Positions 45,212 through 53,555 are shown, counted from the first letter of the stretch. The stretch is 64,000 bases of DNA from Solwaraspora sp. WMMA2056 (GCF_030345095.1 NZ_CP128360.1:5518001-5582000); one strand, 5' to 3'. Notes: generated from the sequence alone by a model not told the origin. A program made the numbers and translations.

Positions 45212-46054
45212 ATGTCAGGAGTCGTCCGCGCCGCCATCGTCCAGACCGCCTGGACCGGCGACAAGGAATCCATGATCAAAGCCCACGAGGAGTACGTGCG
45301 GCAGGCGGCCGCCGCCGGCGCGAAGATCATCTGCTTCCAGGAGCTGTTCTACGGGCCGTACTTCTGCCAGGTGCAGGAGAGCGAGTACTACGCGTACGCC
45401 GAGTCGATCCCCGGGCCGACCACCGAACGCTTCGCCGCCCTGGCCGCCGAGCACGGCATGGTGATGGTGCTTCCGATGTACGAACGGGAGCAGGCCGGCA
45501 TCCTCTACAACACCGCCGCGGTGATCGACGCCGACGGCAGCTACCTGGGCAAGTTCCGCAAGACCCACATCCCCAACGTCAAGGGCTTCTGGGAGAAGTT
45601 CTACTTCCGCCCCGGCAACCTCGGCTACCCGGTCTTCGACACCGCCGTCGGCCGCATCGGTGTCTACATCTGCTACGACCGGCACTTCCCGGAAGGCTGG
45701 CGGGCGCTCGGCCTGGCCGGCGCACAGATCGTGTTCAACCCGTCGGCGACCAGCCGCAGCCTCTCGTCGTACCTGTGGAAGCTGGAACAGCCGGCGGCGG
45801 CGGTGGCCAACGAGTACTTCATCGCCGCGATCAACCGGGTCGGCGTCGAGGCCTCCTACGGCGACAACGACTTCTACGGCACCTCCTACTTCGTCGACCC
45901 GGAAGGCAAGTTCGTCGGCGACACCGGGGACCCGTACCAGCCAGAGTTGATCGTCCGCGACCTCGACCTCGGGCTGATCGAGACAGTCCGCAACCGCTGG
46001 GCGTTCTACCGCGACCGCCGCCCGGACGCCTACGGCGACCTGGTCCAACCCTGA
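45212..46054 (+). CDS. pydC: beta-Ureidopropionase / N-carbamoyl amidohydrolase (nitrilase family)
   Basis: A 280-residue nitrilase-superfamily enzyme that would hydrolyse N-carbamoyl-beta-alanine to beta-alanine, CO2 and ammonia, the last step of reductive pyrimidine breakdown. The Glu-Lys-Cys triad is Glu44 (CFQELFYGPYFC), Lys117 (KFRKTHIP) and Cys154 (YICYDRHFPEGWR). RALGLAGAQIVFNPSATS is also typical of this branch. First gene of the operon, followed by dihydropyrimidinase after 16 nt. A role on N-carbamoyl D-amino acids is the main alternative. Confidence 0.88.
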   Translation: MSGVVRAAIVQTAWTGDKESMIKAHEEYVRQAAAAGAKIICFQELFYGPYFCQVQESEYYAYAESIPGPTTERFAALAAEHGMVMVLPMYEREQAGILYNTAAVIDADGSYLGKFRKTHIPNVKGFWEKFYFRPGNLGYPVFDTAVGRIGVYICYDRHFPEGWRALGLAGAQIVFNPSATSRSLSSYLWKLEQPAAAVANEYFIAAINRVGVEASYGDNDFYGTSYFVDPEGKFVGDTGDPYQPELIVRDLDLGLIETVRNRWAFYRDRRPDAYGDLVQP

Positions 46055-46070
46055 GCCGGCGGAGGAAGCC

Positions 46071-47477
46071 ATGAGTCTGCTGATCACCGGCGGCACCGTC
46101 GTCGGACCGACCGGACCGTACGCCGCCGACGTGCTCGTCGACGGCGAGACGATCGCCGCGATCTTCGCCCCCGGCACCGGACCGACCGACGGGGTCGAGG
46201 TCCTCGACGCGGCCGGCAAGTACGTCATCCCCGGCGGCGTCGACGTGCACACCCACATGGAGCTGCCGTTCGGCGGCACGTTCGCCAGCGACACCTTCGA
46301 CACCGGCACGAAGGCCGCCGCCTTCGGCGGCACCACCACGATCATCGACTTCGCGGTGCAGCGGGCCGGTGAGGTGGTCGGCGACGGGCTGGCCGCCTGG
46401 CACGCCAAGGCGCAGGGCAACTGCCACGTCGACTACGGCTTCCACATGATCATCGGCGGGGTTGACGACGAGTCACTCAAGGCGATGGACTCGCTCGTGG
46501 CCACCGAGGGCATCACCAGCTTCAAGCTGTTCATGGCGTACCCCGGGGTGTTCTACAGCGACGACGGCCAGATCCTGCGGGCGATGCAGAAGGCCCGCGA
46601 CAACGGCGCCATGATCATGATGCACGCCGAGAACGGCATCGCCATCGACGTGCTCATCGGCCAGGCGCTGGCCCGGGGCGAAACCGACCCGATCCACCAC
46701 GGGCTGACCCGCCCGGCCGCGTTGGAGGCCGAAGCGACCAGCCGGGCCATCGCCCTGGCCGGGGTCGCCGCCGACTGCCCGCTCTACATCGTGCACCTGT
46801 CCGCCAGCGAAGCACTCGCCGCCGTCGCGACCGCCCGCGACGCCGGCCGCAACGTCTTCGCCGAAACCTGCCCGCAGTACCTCTACCTCACCCTGGAGGA
46901 CCAGCTCGGCGCGCCCGGCTTCGAAGGCGCCAAGTGGGTCTGCTCCACCCCGCTGCGCAGCAGGCACGAACCCCACCGCGCCGACCTGTGGCGCGGGCTG
47001 CGCACCAACGACCTGGCGGTGGTCTCCACCGACCACTGCCCGTTCTGCTTCAAGGACCAGAAGGAACTCGGCCTCGGCGACTTCTCCAAGATCCCCAACG
47101 GGATCGGCGGCGTCGAACACCGGGTCGACCTGGTCTACCAGGGCGTCGTCGACGGCAAACTGTCGCTGGCCCGCTGGGTGGAGACGATCGCCACCACGCC
47201 GGCCCGGATGTTCGGCCTCTACCCGCGTAAGGGCGTCATCGCCCCCGGCTCCGACGCCGACATCGTCGTCTACGACCCGGCCGGGCGGACCACCATCTCG
47301 GCGGCCACCCACCACATGAACATGGACCACTCGGCGTACGAAGGCTTCGAGATCACCGGCAAGGTCGACACCGTGCTGTCCCGGGGCACCGTCCTGGTCA
47401 CCGGCGACGGTACGTACCACGGACGCGCCGGCCACGGCCGCTACCTGCGCCGTGGCCTGTCGGACTACCTGCTCTGA
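46071..47477 (+). CDS. hydA: Dihydropyrimidinase / hydantoinase
   Basis: A 468-residue amidohydrolase that opens the ring of dihydrouracil or dihydrothymine (or hydantoins). The binuclear metal site shows His60-x-His62 (GVDVHTHMELPFGG), the carboxylated Lys152 (SFKLFMAYPG), MHAENG and STDHCPF with the last Asp. Length and motifs are those of true dihydropyrimidinases. The product is the substrate of the upstream ureidopropionase. It follows that gene after GGCGGAGGAAG. Confidence 0.94.
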   Translation: MSLLITGGTVVGPTGPYAADVLVDGETIAAIFAPGTGPTDGVEVLDAAGKYVIPGGVDVHTHMELPFGGTFASDTFDTGTKAAAFGGTTTIIDFAVQRAGEVVGDGLAAWHAKAQGNCHVDYGFHMIIGGVDDESLKAMDSLVATEGITSFKLFMAYPGVFYSDDGQILRAMQKARDNGAMIMMHAENGIAIDVLIGQALARGETDPIHHGLTRPAALEAEATSRAIALAGVAADCPLYIVHLSASEALAAVATARDAGRNVFAETCPQYLYLTLEDQLGAPGFEGAKWVCSTPLRSRHEPHRADLWRGLRTNDLAVVSTDHCPFCFKDQKELGLGDFSKIPNGIGGVEHRVDLVYQGVVDGKLSLARWVETIATTPARMFGLYPRKGVIAPGSDADIVVYDPAGRTTISAATHHMNMDHSAYEGFEITGKVDTVLSRGTVLVTGDGTYHGRAGHGRYLRRGLSDYLL

Positions 47478-47491
47478 AGGGGGTACGCCAG

Positions 47492-48505
47492 ATGGACTTC
47501 GGCGTCGTGTTCCAGTGTGACCCGCCCGGCCGGGAGCTGGTGTCGTTGGCCCAGCGGGCCGAGCAGGCCGGCTTCAGCCACGTGTGGACGTTCGACTCGC
47601 ACGTGCTGTGGCAGGAGCCGTTCGTCATCTACAGCCAGATCCTCGCCGCCACCTCGTCGGTGACGGTCGGGCCGATGGTGACCAACCCCAGCACCCGGGA
47701 CTGGACCGTCACCGCGTCGATGTTCGCCACCCTCAACGAGATGTACGGCAACCGTACGGTCTGCGGCATCGGCCGGGGCGACTCGGCCGTGCGGGTCCTC
47801 GGCGCCCGCCCCACCACCCTCGGCGAGCTGCGGGACTGCGTCACCGTCATCCGTGACCTGGCCGCCGGGCGGACCGTGCGTTATCGCGACCGGGACATCA
47901 CCCTGCCGTGGGTCGACGACGGGGCGCTGGAGGTGTGGGTCGCCGCGTACGGGCCGAAGGCGCTCGCGCTGGCCGGCGAGGTCGGCGACGGCTACATCCT
48001 GCAGCTCGCCGACCCGGACATCGCCGCCTGGATGATCGGCGCGGTCCGGACGGCGGCGGAACGCGCCGGCCGCGACCCCGACGCGGTCACCTTCTGCGTC
48101 GCCGCCCCCGCCTACGTCGGCGACGACCTGGCCCACCAGCGGGAGCAGACCCGCTGGTTCGGCGGCATGGTCGGCAACCACATCGCCGACATCGTCGCCC
48201 GCTACGGCGGTGACGGCAGCGGCGTGCCGAAGGTGCTCACCGACTACATCGCCGGCCGGCAGGGCTACGACTACGCCGAACACGGCCGGGCCGGCAACAC
48301 CCACACCGACTTCGTACCGGACGAGATCGTCGACCGGTTCTGCCTGCTCGGCCCGGTCGACGAACACCTGCGCCGGCTCGCCGAGCTACGCGACCTCGGC
48401 GTCGACCAGTTCGCCGTCTACCTGCAACACGACGCCAAGCAGGAAACCCTGGCCGCGTACGGCGAGCAGATCATCCCCGCGTACCGCCGGGTGGTCGCGT
48501 CTTGA
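47492..48505 (+). CDS. LLM-class (F420-type) oxidoreductase, TIGR03842-like
   Basis: A 337-residue luciferase-like TIM-barrel protein opening MDFGVVFQCDPPGRELVSLAQRAEQAGFSHVWTFDSHVLWQEPF, with VGPMVTNPSTRDWTVTASMFATLNEM and the cofactor loop VCGIGRGDSAVR. Members in actinomycetes normally use F420. Its place between dihydropyrimidinase and a dedicated importer suggests it acts on the same compound. The operon has no dihydropyrimidine dehydrogenase, so this enzyme may supply the missing reduction (or another oxidation) step. That is inference. The stop overlaps the permease start. Confidence 0.85.
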   Translation: MDFGVVFQCDPPGRELVSLAQRAEQAGFSHVWTFDSHVLWQEPFVIYSQILAATSSVTVGPMVTNPSTRDWTVTASMFATLNEMYGNRTVCGIGRGDSAVRVLGARPTTLGELRDCVTVIRDLAAGRTVRYRDRDITLPWVDDGALEVWVAAYGPKALALAGEVGDGYILQLADPDIAAWMIGAVRTAAERAGRDPDAVTFCVAAPAYVGDDLAHQREQTRWFGGMVGNHIADIVARYGGDGSGVPKVLTDYIAGRQGYDYAEHGRAGNTHTDFVPDEIVDRFCLLGPVDEHLRRLAELRDLGVDQFAVYLQHDAKQETLAAYGEQIIPAYRRVVAS

Positions 48506-49395
48506 CCAGCGGCCCGACCAGCAGCTGGGCGCGCCGGGCCGGCGTCGCCGGGGCCGCGCTGGGTGCGCTCGCCCTCGCCGCCGCCGCGTGGGAAGGCTAC
48601 AAACTGGTCGGCGACCCGGACGGCACCGACCTGTTCGGCGTACCGCTGCTGCCGCGCGCCGACGACGCCGCCATGCCGCACCTGGCCGACGTGGTCGCCG
48701 GCCTCGGCGCCGTCGACGTCGCCGCCGGCCAGCCGGTGTGGCGGGTGGTCGTCGACGCCTGCCTGTTCACCCTCGGGGTGACCGGCGTCGGGTTCGCCGC
48801 CGGCACCCTGGTCGGGATGGTCCTGGCGGTGGCGATGCAGCGGCTGCGGATCGTCGAACGGGGACTTCTGCCGTACGTGGTGCTGTCGCAGACCGTGCCG
48901 CTGGTCGCCCTCGCCCCGGTGATCGCCGGCTGGGGCGGGCGGCTGTCCATCGGCACCTACCCGTGGCAGCCGTGGATGTCGGTCGCGGTGATCGCCGCGT
49001 ACCTGGCGTTCTTCCCGGTCGCCGTCGGCATGCTGCGCGGCCTGCAGTCGCCGCCGGCCGCCGGGGTCGAGCTGATGCGCAGCTACGCGGCCGGCTGGTG
49101 GCGCACCCTGTGGAAGCTGCGGGCTCCGGCCGCGCTGCCGTACCTGTTCCCGGCGCTGCGGCTGGCCGGGGCCGCCGCCGTGGTCGGCGCGGTCGTCGGG
49201 GAGATCTCCACCGGCACCCGGGGCGGCATCGGCCGGCTGATCCTGGAATATTCCCGGCAGGCCACCAGCGCCCCGGCGAAGGTGTACGCGGCGATCCTCG
49301 GCGCCGCCGCCCTCGGCCTGGTCGTCGCCGCCACGGTGACCCTGCTGGAGCTGGGGCTGACCCGGCACCAGCGGCGGGTGGCGGTGACCGGATGA
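48502..49395 (+). CDS. ABC transporter permease (ThiX/NitT-TauT type) 1
   Basis: A 297-residue membrane protein with about six to seven spans and the EAA loop GMLRGLQSPPAAGVELMRSYAAGWWRTLWKLRAPAALPYLFPALR, the docking site for the ATPase. The N-terminal part has an extra-cytoplasmic stretch of about 60 residues after the first span. TTG start overlapping the previous stop (TTGA). Pairs with the second permease two genes on. Confidence 0.9.
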   Translation: MTSGPTSSWARRAGVAGAALGALALAAAAWEGYKLVGDPDGTDLFGVPLLPRADDAAMPHLADVVAGLGAVDVAAGQPVWRVVVDACLFTLGVTGVGFAAGTLVGMVLAVAMQRLRIVERGLLPYVVLSQTVPLVALAPVIAGWGGRLSIGTYPWQPWMSVAVIAAYLAFFPVAVGMLRGLQSPPAAGVELMRSYAAGWWRTLWKLRAPAALPYLFPALRLAGAAAVVGAVVGEISTGTRGGIGRLILEYSRQATSAPAKVYAAILGAAALGLVVAATVTLLELGLTRHQRRVAVTG

Positions 49396-50192
49396 GCAGT
49401 GCATTCGCCGTCGAGATCACCGGGGTCGACAAGGTCTTCAACGCCGGCCGGGCCGACGCGGTCACCGCGCTGACCGGGGTGGAGCTGACCATCGGCCGGG
49501 GCGAGTTCGTGTCGCTGATCGGGCCGTCCGGCTGCGGCAAGAGCACCCTGCTGCGGCTGATCGCCGACCTGATCACCCCGACCGCCGGCACGGTCACCGT
49601 CAACGGCAAGGCCGCCCGGCAGGCCAGACTCGACCAGGAGTACGGCATCGCCTTCCAGCAGGCCGGTCTCTTCGACTGGCGGACGGTGCGGCGCAACGTG
49701 GAGCTGCCGCTGGAGCTGCGCGGGGTGCGGCGGGCGCAGCGCCGGACCCGGGTCGACGAGATGCTGGCCCTCGTCGGGCTCGCCGACTTCGCCGGCCACT
49801 ACCCGGCTCAGCTCTCCGGCGGCATGCAGCAGCGGGTGGCGATCGCGCGGGCGCTCGCCGTACACCCGCCGTTGCTGTTGATGGACGAACCGTTCGGTGC
49901 GCTCGACGAAATGACCCGCGAACGCCTGCAGGACGAGCTTCTCGGCATCTGCGCCCGCACCGCGACCAGCACCGTCTTCGTCACCCACTCGATCTCCGAG
50001 GCGGTGTACCTGTCCGACCGGGTGGTGGTGATGTCGGCCCGGCCGGGGCGGATCACCGCCGTCGTCGACGTCGACCTCGGTGCGCGCACCGATCAGACCC
50101 GGCAGTCGGCGGAGTTCTTCACCGCCGTCACCGAGGTCCGCCGGGCACTGCGCGGCAGCGGCGCTGCGGCCACCGAGCCGGCAGCGACGTGA
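49392..50192 (+). CDS. ABC transporter ATP-binding protein (NitT/TauT type)
   Basis: A 266-residue ATPase with Walker A GPSGCGKST, Q-loop FQQAGLFDWRTV, signature LSGGMQQRVAIARAL, Walker B LLLMDEPFGALDEMTRE and the switch histidine in VTHSISEAVYLSDRVVVM. These sequences are typical of the taurine/nitrate/thiamine-precursor importers. Start ATG overlaps the preceding stop (ATGA); its own stop overlaps the next start (GTGA). Confidence 0.95.
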   Translation: MSSAFAVEITGVDKVFNAGRADAVTALTGVELTIGRGEFVSLIGPSGCGKSTLLRLIADLITPTAGTVTVNGKAARQARLDQEYGIAFQQAGLFDWRTVRRNVELPLELRGVRRAQRRTRVDEMLALVGLADFAGHYPAQLSGGMQQRVAIARALAVHPPLLLMDEPFGALDEMTRERLQDELLGICARTATSTVFVTHSISEAVYLSDRVVVMSARPGRITAVVDVDLGARTDQTRQSAEFFTAVTEVRRALRGSGAAATEPAAT

Positions 50193-50953
50193 GGTCGTTG
50201 CGGGCGGCCGGGCCGCCGGTCGCCGTCGGGCTCGTCGGGCTGGCGCTGTGGGAAGCGACGGTACGGCTGGGCCGGGTCGCCTCGTACGTGCTGCCGTCGC
50301 CGTCGGCGATCGCCGAACAGTTCTGGGCCAGCCGTACGGTGGTGCTGTCCGCCGGGCTGGCCAGCGGCACCAACGCGCTGATCGGACTGCTCGCCGGGGC
50401 GGCACTCGGGGTGCTGGTGGCGTTGGCGGTCAGCCGGCTGCGGCTGCTCAGCGAGGTGTCGGTGCCGCTGGCGGCGCTGGTCAACGCGCTGCCGATCATC
50501 GCGCTCGCCCCGGTGCTGAACAACATGTTCGACGCGGCCAGCAGCGTGCCCCGGCGGATCGTCGTCGGGCTGGTCGCGTTCCTCCCGGTCTTCGTCAACA
50601 CGCTGCGCGGGCTGCGTCAGGTGCAGCCGATCCACCAGGAGCTGATGGCCAGCTACGCCGCCGGTGGTTGGACCTTCGCCCGGCTGGTCCGGCTGCCCGG
50701 CGCGCTGCCGTTCGTCTTCACCGGGCTGCGGCAGGCGTCGTCGCTGGCGGTGATCGCGGCCGTGGTCGCCGAGTACTTCGGCGGGCTGCAGGACGGGCTG
50801 GGGGCGCGGATCACCTCGGCGGCGTCGCTCACCGCGTACCCCCGGGCCTGGGCCTTCGTGGTCGGCGCCTGCCTGCTCGGCCTGGTCTTCTACCTGGCGA
50901 CCCTGCTGCTGGAGCGCCTCGCGATGCCGTGGCGCACCGGCCAGACCCCGTGA
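50189..50953 (+). CDS. ABC transporter permease (ThiX/NitT-TauT type) 2
   Basis: A 254-residue protein with six spans and an EAA loop VNTLRGLRQVQPIHQELMASYAAGGWTFARLVRLPGALPFVFTGLR. LALWEATVRLGRVASYVLPSPSAIAEQF at the start is the usual opening of this permease class. Presence of two different permeases indicates a heterodimeric channel, as in pyrimidine/thiamine-precursor importers. Confidence 0.92.
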   Translation: MRSLRAAGPPVAVGLVGLALWEATVRLGRVASYVLPSPSAIAEQFWASRTVVLSAGLASGTNALIGLLAGAALGVLVALAVSRLRLLSEVSVPLAALVNALPIIALAPVLNNMFDAASSVPRRIVVGLVAFLPVFVNTLRGLRQVQPIHQELMASYAAGGWTFARLVRLPGALPFVFTGLRQASSLAVIAAVVAEYFGGLQDGLGARITSAASLTAYPRAWAFVVGACLLGLVFYLATLLLERLAMPWRTGQTP

Positions 50954-51029
50954 CCTCTGCTTCCCCTGGCGCTCCCGTCCGCGCGCCGCAGTCCCCCGCT
51001 CCATCATCGCGACCAGGAGGAACACGAAG

Positions 51030-52169
51030 ATGAGAAGACGGTTGGCCGCCGCGGCGGCATTGACGGGCGCCGCGCTGCTGATCAGCGCCTGCGGTACGGC
51101 GGACGAGGAGCCGGACGCCGGTGGCGGTGCCACCGACGGCACCACCACGGTAAAGGTGCAGTTGCAGTGGTTTTTCCAGGCCCAGTTCGCCGGCTACATC
51201 GCGGCCGTCGAAAAGGGCTTCTATGCGGAGGAAGGGCTCGACGTCGAGCTGCTCGAAGGCGGGGTGGACATCGTCCCGCAGACGGTGCTCGCTCAGGGGC
51301 AGGCCGACTACGCGATCGCCTGGGTGCCGAAGGCGCTCGCGTCGCGGGAACAGGGTGCTGAGATCACCGACGTGGGGCAGATCTTCGCCCGCTCCGGCAC
51401 CTACCAGGTGGCGTTCGCCGACTCCGGCATCAGCGGGCCGGCGGATCTGCGCGGCAAGAAGGTCGGCAACTGGGGCTTCGGCAACGAGTTCGAACTGTTC
51501 GCCGCGATGACCCAGGCCGGGCTGGACCCGGGGTCGGATGTGACCCTGGTGCAGCAGCAGTTCGACATGCAGGCGCTGCTGCGCGGCGACATCGACGCCG
51601 CCCAGGCGATGAGCTACAACGAGTACGCGCAGCTGCTGGAGGCGGAGAACCCGGACACCGGTGAGCTGTACACGCCGGACGATTTCACGGTGCTCGACTG
51701 GAACTCCGTCGGGACGGCGATGCTGCAGGACGCCATCTGGGCCGACACCACCAAGCTCGACGACCCGGCGTACCAGGAGCAGACCGTCAAGTTCCTCACC
51801 GGCACCATCAAGGGCTGGGCGTTCTGCCGGGACAACCCGGAAGAGTGCCGGGACCTGTCCGTCGCGGCCGGGTCGACGCTGGGTGCCAGCCACCAGCTGT
51901 GGCAGGTCAACGAGGTCAACAAGCTGATCTGGCCGTCGACCGGCGGGATCGGGCTGATCGACGAGGCCGACTGGGCGCGTACGGTCGAGTTGTCGCTGGC
52001 CACGAAGAACCAGGACGGCCAGACGGTGCTGACCGCCGAGCCGGAGGGGTTGGCCTACACCAACGACTACATCACCCAGGCGCTCGAAGCGGCGGAGGCG
52101 GACGGCGTCGACGTCACCGGTGCCGACTTCACCCCGCTGACCGTGACCCTCAACCCCGGCGGCGCCTGA
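51030..52169 (+). CDS. ABC transporter substrate-binding lipoprotein (NMT1/ThiY-like)
   Basis: A 379-residue lipoprotein with a lipobox LISAC at residues 17-21 and the NMT1/THI5 fold: VKVQLQWFFQAQFAGYIAAVEKGFYAEEGLDVELLEGG, then DYAIAWVPKAL and MSYNEYAQL. These proteins bind pyrimidine-like rings (thiamine precursor HMP, formylaminopyrimidine, riboflavin precursors) as well as aliphatic sulfonates, which suits the catabolic enzymes of the operon. GGAGG precedes the start. A 93-nt relative of its 3' end lies about 0.9 kb downstream. Confidence 0.9.
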   Translation: MRRRLAAAAALTGAALLISACGTADEEPDAGGGATDGTTTVKVQLQWFFQAQFAGYIAAVEKGFYAEEGLDVELLEGGVDIVPQTVLAQGQADYAIAWVPKALASREQGAEITDVGQIFARSGTYQVAFADSGISGPADLRGKKVGNWGFGNEFELFAAMTQAGLDPGSDVTLVQQQFDMQALLRGDIDAAQAMSYNEYAQLLEAENPDTGELYTPDDFTVLDWNSVGTAMLQDAIWADTTKLDDPAYQEQTVKFLTGTIKGWAFCRDNPEECRDLSVAAGSTLGASHQLWQVNEVNKLIWPSTGGIGLIDEADWARTVELSLATKNQDGQTVLTAEPEGLAYTNDYITQALEAAEADGVDVTGADFTPLTVTLNPGGA

Positions 52170-52221
52170 GCACCTGCTCTCTGGGAGTCGACGAGAACGC
52201 AGGCGCACATCGATGCGGTGA

Positions 52222-52251
52222 CCGGGCCGGTGGCAACTGCCATCGGCCCGG
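52222..52251 (+). terminator. Terminator of the pyrimidine operon
   Basis: A 13-bp stem (52222-52234 with 52239-52251, one G-U pair) closed by the loop AACT lies 52 nt after the lipoprotein stop. Confidence 0.7.
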
Positions 52252-52311
52252 CCGTCGATCCCGTAGGCATCCCCCGTCGAGACAGGGTGGTGGCGCCACC
52301 GGGTTTCTGGA

Positions 52312-52641
52312 CTACGCGACGTCCAAGCGGACGTTCCCGATTCGCGCAACTATGTCGAGGTGCCCGCCAAGGCCCGTGACGTAGGCTCTCAGTGACTCGA
52401 GGCTCGTGGCCTCACCGTTCTCGATCTGGCTGATGCGCGCTTGCGACAGGCCCGCAGCCTCGGCCAGCTGCACCTGGGTGAGGCCCAGCTGCTTCCGAAT
52501 CTCGGCGAGCTGGGCACCGCTCACGGAAGCCAGCATCTGCTGACGCATCGCGGCGCGTTGGGCGACGCGGGCAGGGCTGTCCCATTCAGGGTCGGCCGCC
52601 CGAGCCTTGGCTTTGACGTCTCGCCAGTTCGTCGGACTCAC
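52312..52641 (-). CDS. higA: HigA-like XRE-family antitoxin
   Basis: A 109-residue helix-turn-helix protein: LAEIRKQLGLTQVQLAEAAGLSQARISQIENGEATSLESLRAYVTGLGGHLDIVARI, the full XRE motif with the usual C-terminal strand for toxin binding. The GTG start (AAGGAGG ahead) overlaps the toxin stop by 4 nt. In this toxin-first order the antitoxin represses the operon through the palindrome at the toxin promoter. Confidence 0.9.
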   Translation of the reverse strand: MSPTNWRDVKAKARAADPEWDSPARVAQRAAMRQQMLASVSGAQLAEIRKQLGLTQVQLAEAAGLSQARISQIENGEATSLESLRAYVTGLGGHLDIVARIGNVRLDVA

Positions 52642-53003
52642 TCGTCCTCCTTGAGTCGCTTCAGGTGCTCGTCGAACCTCGCATCGGCCAGCGGGATCGC
52701 CGTCTCGTACCAGTCCTGCCACCGGCCAGACTTATCGCCCGCAACGATAAACACAGCCTCCCGAAACGGATCGAAAGCGAAGATCATCCGGATCTCCGAA
52801 CCGCCAGTCGATCCCGGTCGAAGCTCCTTCATGTTGTGGAACAGGCTGCCTTTGAGCCGGTCCACAAGGGGTCTACCCAGAGCCGGACCGTGCTCGGCCA
52901 ACAGGTCTACGGCTTCCGCCACCCGGTCGGCGGTGACTGGGTCGGTTCGGCAGAGTTCGATGAACCAAGCCTCGACTTCGGGATGTAACGACACCTCCCA
53001 CAC
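52638..53003 (-). CDS. higB: HigB/RelE-ParE-type toxin
   Basis: A 121-residue toxin. Read from the GTG (translated as Met), it begins WEVSLHPEVEAWFIELCRTDPVTADRVAEAVDLLAEHGPALGRPLVDRLKGS, the standard opening of actinomycete HigB-like RNases, with GSEIRMIFAFDPFREAVFIVAGDKSGRWQDWYE forming the sheet and catalytic-side residues. A perfect TATAAT ends six bases before that GTG, so the mRNA is leaderless; an ATG ten codons upstream lies in front of the promoter core and is excluded. It probably cleaves mRNA at the ribosome. Confidence 0.9.
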   Translation of the reverse strand: MWEVSLHPEVEAWFIELCRTDPVTADRVAEAVDLLAEHGPALGRPLVDRLKGSLFHNMKELRPGSTGGSEIRMIFAFDPFREAVFIVAGDKSGRWQDWYETAIPLADARFDEHLKRLKEDE

Positions 53004-53009
53004 GACGTG

Positions 53010-53027
53010 ATTATAAGCCAAGCTTAT
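53010..53027 (-). promoter_or_regulatory. Promoter and operator of the HigBA module
   Basis: On the minus strand the -10 is TATAAT (53015-53010), six bases before the toxin GTG. It overlaps the palindrome ATAAGC-CAA-GCTTAT (53013-53027), a likely antitoxin-complex operator. No good -35 is seen. Confidence 0.7.
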
Positions 53028-53089
53028 TGGCACGCGCTCGCCGGGCGTCCCAAGAAACCGCCGGACGCCAGGCGGAGAGCCTCGACGCC

Positions 53090-53182
53090 CAGGCGCTCGA
53101 AGCGGTGAAGGCTGACGACATCGACATCACCGCCTCCGGGTTCACCCCGCTGACCGGCACCCTCAACCCCGACTGCGCCCGA
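53090..53182 (+). pseudogene. Remnant of a second ABC substrate-binding protein gene (3' end)
   Basis: These 93 nt align without gaps to the last 93 nt of the lipoprotein gene at 52077-52169. Translation gives QALEAVKADDIDITASGF and TPLTGTLNP against QALEAAEADGVDVTGADF and TPLTVTLNP. By hand I count 16 mismatches, and the stop codon TGA is changed to CGA. The frame upstream has no matching protein, though 53050-53075 may hold a little more. It seems to be the tail of a former tandem copy, now cut off by the toxin-antitoxin genes. Confidence 0.75.
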
Positions 53183-53226
53183 GCCGGGGTCAGCAGCCGG
53201 CCGACTGCGACACGCCCACTCCCCAT

Positions 53227-53285
53227 GATCAGTTGACGAGGACCGGGCGGCACGCCGGCACCGTCTCGGTTTTCGTCAACTGATC
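53227..53285. repeat. 59-bp element with 13-bp perfect terminal inverted repeats
   Basis: GATCAGTTGACGA (53227-53239) and its exact complement TCGTCAACTGATC (53273-53285) flank 33 bp. It lies in the non-coding gap between the two toxin-antitoxin modules. It may be a terminator, or a remnant of a mobile element; no target-site duplication is apparent. Confidence 0.5.
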
Positions 53286-53330
53286 TTGCTGGCCCCGCTC
53301 TAGCCAGCGCCGGCGCTACCGGTGGACACT

Positions 53331-53351
53331 TGGAAGTCGTATGATTTCCAT
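53331..53351 (+). promoter_or_regulatory. Promoter and operator of the RHH-Doc module
   Basis: TATGAT (53340-53345) lies six bases before the antitoxin ATG, within an inverted repeat TGGAA-N10-TTCCA (53331-53350). This predicts a leaderless transcript repressed by its own ribbon-helix-helix antitoxin. Confidence 0.6.
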
Positions 53352-53555
53352 ATGGTAACCACAGTCAACCTGCCGGACGATCTTCACGCGCAGCTCAAGC
53401 AGATCGCTGAGACTGAGCACCGGTCGGCCAACGCCACCATCGTCGTCGCCGTCGAAGAGTACGTCGCCCGGCACAGCAAGCGCTCCAAGGTGCGTGGGTT
53501 GGCCGCCGAGGTGGCCGAGCGCCACCGTGAGCTGCTCGACCGGCTGGCCCAGTGA
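53352..53555 (+). CDS. Ribbon-helix-helix (Arc/CopG-type) antitoxin
   Basis: A 67-residue protein: TTVNLPDDLHAQLKQIAETEHRSANATIVVAVEEYVARHS is a ribbon-helix-helix DNA-binding domain, followed by a helix (VRGLAAEVAERHRELLDRLAQ) likely to wrap the toxin. The ATG is fixed by the leaderless promoter and by the family's N-terminal strand. The stop overlaps the toxin start (GTGA). Confidence 0.87.
   Translation: MVTTVNLPDDLHAQLKQIAETEHRSANATIVVAVEEYVARHSKRSKVRGLAAEVAERHRELLDRLAQ

Noticed and set aside
48210-49391. Long plus-strand extension of the ABC ATPase gene
   Set aside because: The extension overlaps the permease in another frame and is Arg-rich; the ATG with the ATGA overlap gives a normal ATPase N-terminus.
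53027-53236. A 69-codon plus-strand frame as a real gene
   Set aside because: No ribosome site, and its middle is homologous to the 3' end of the binding-protein gene, so it is a remnant rather than a gene.
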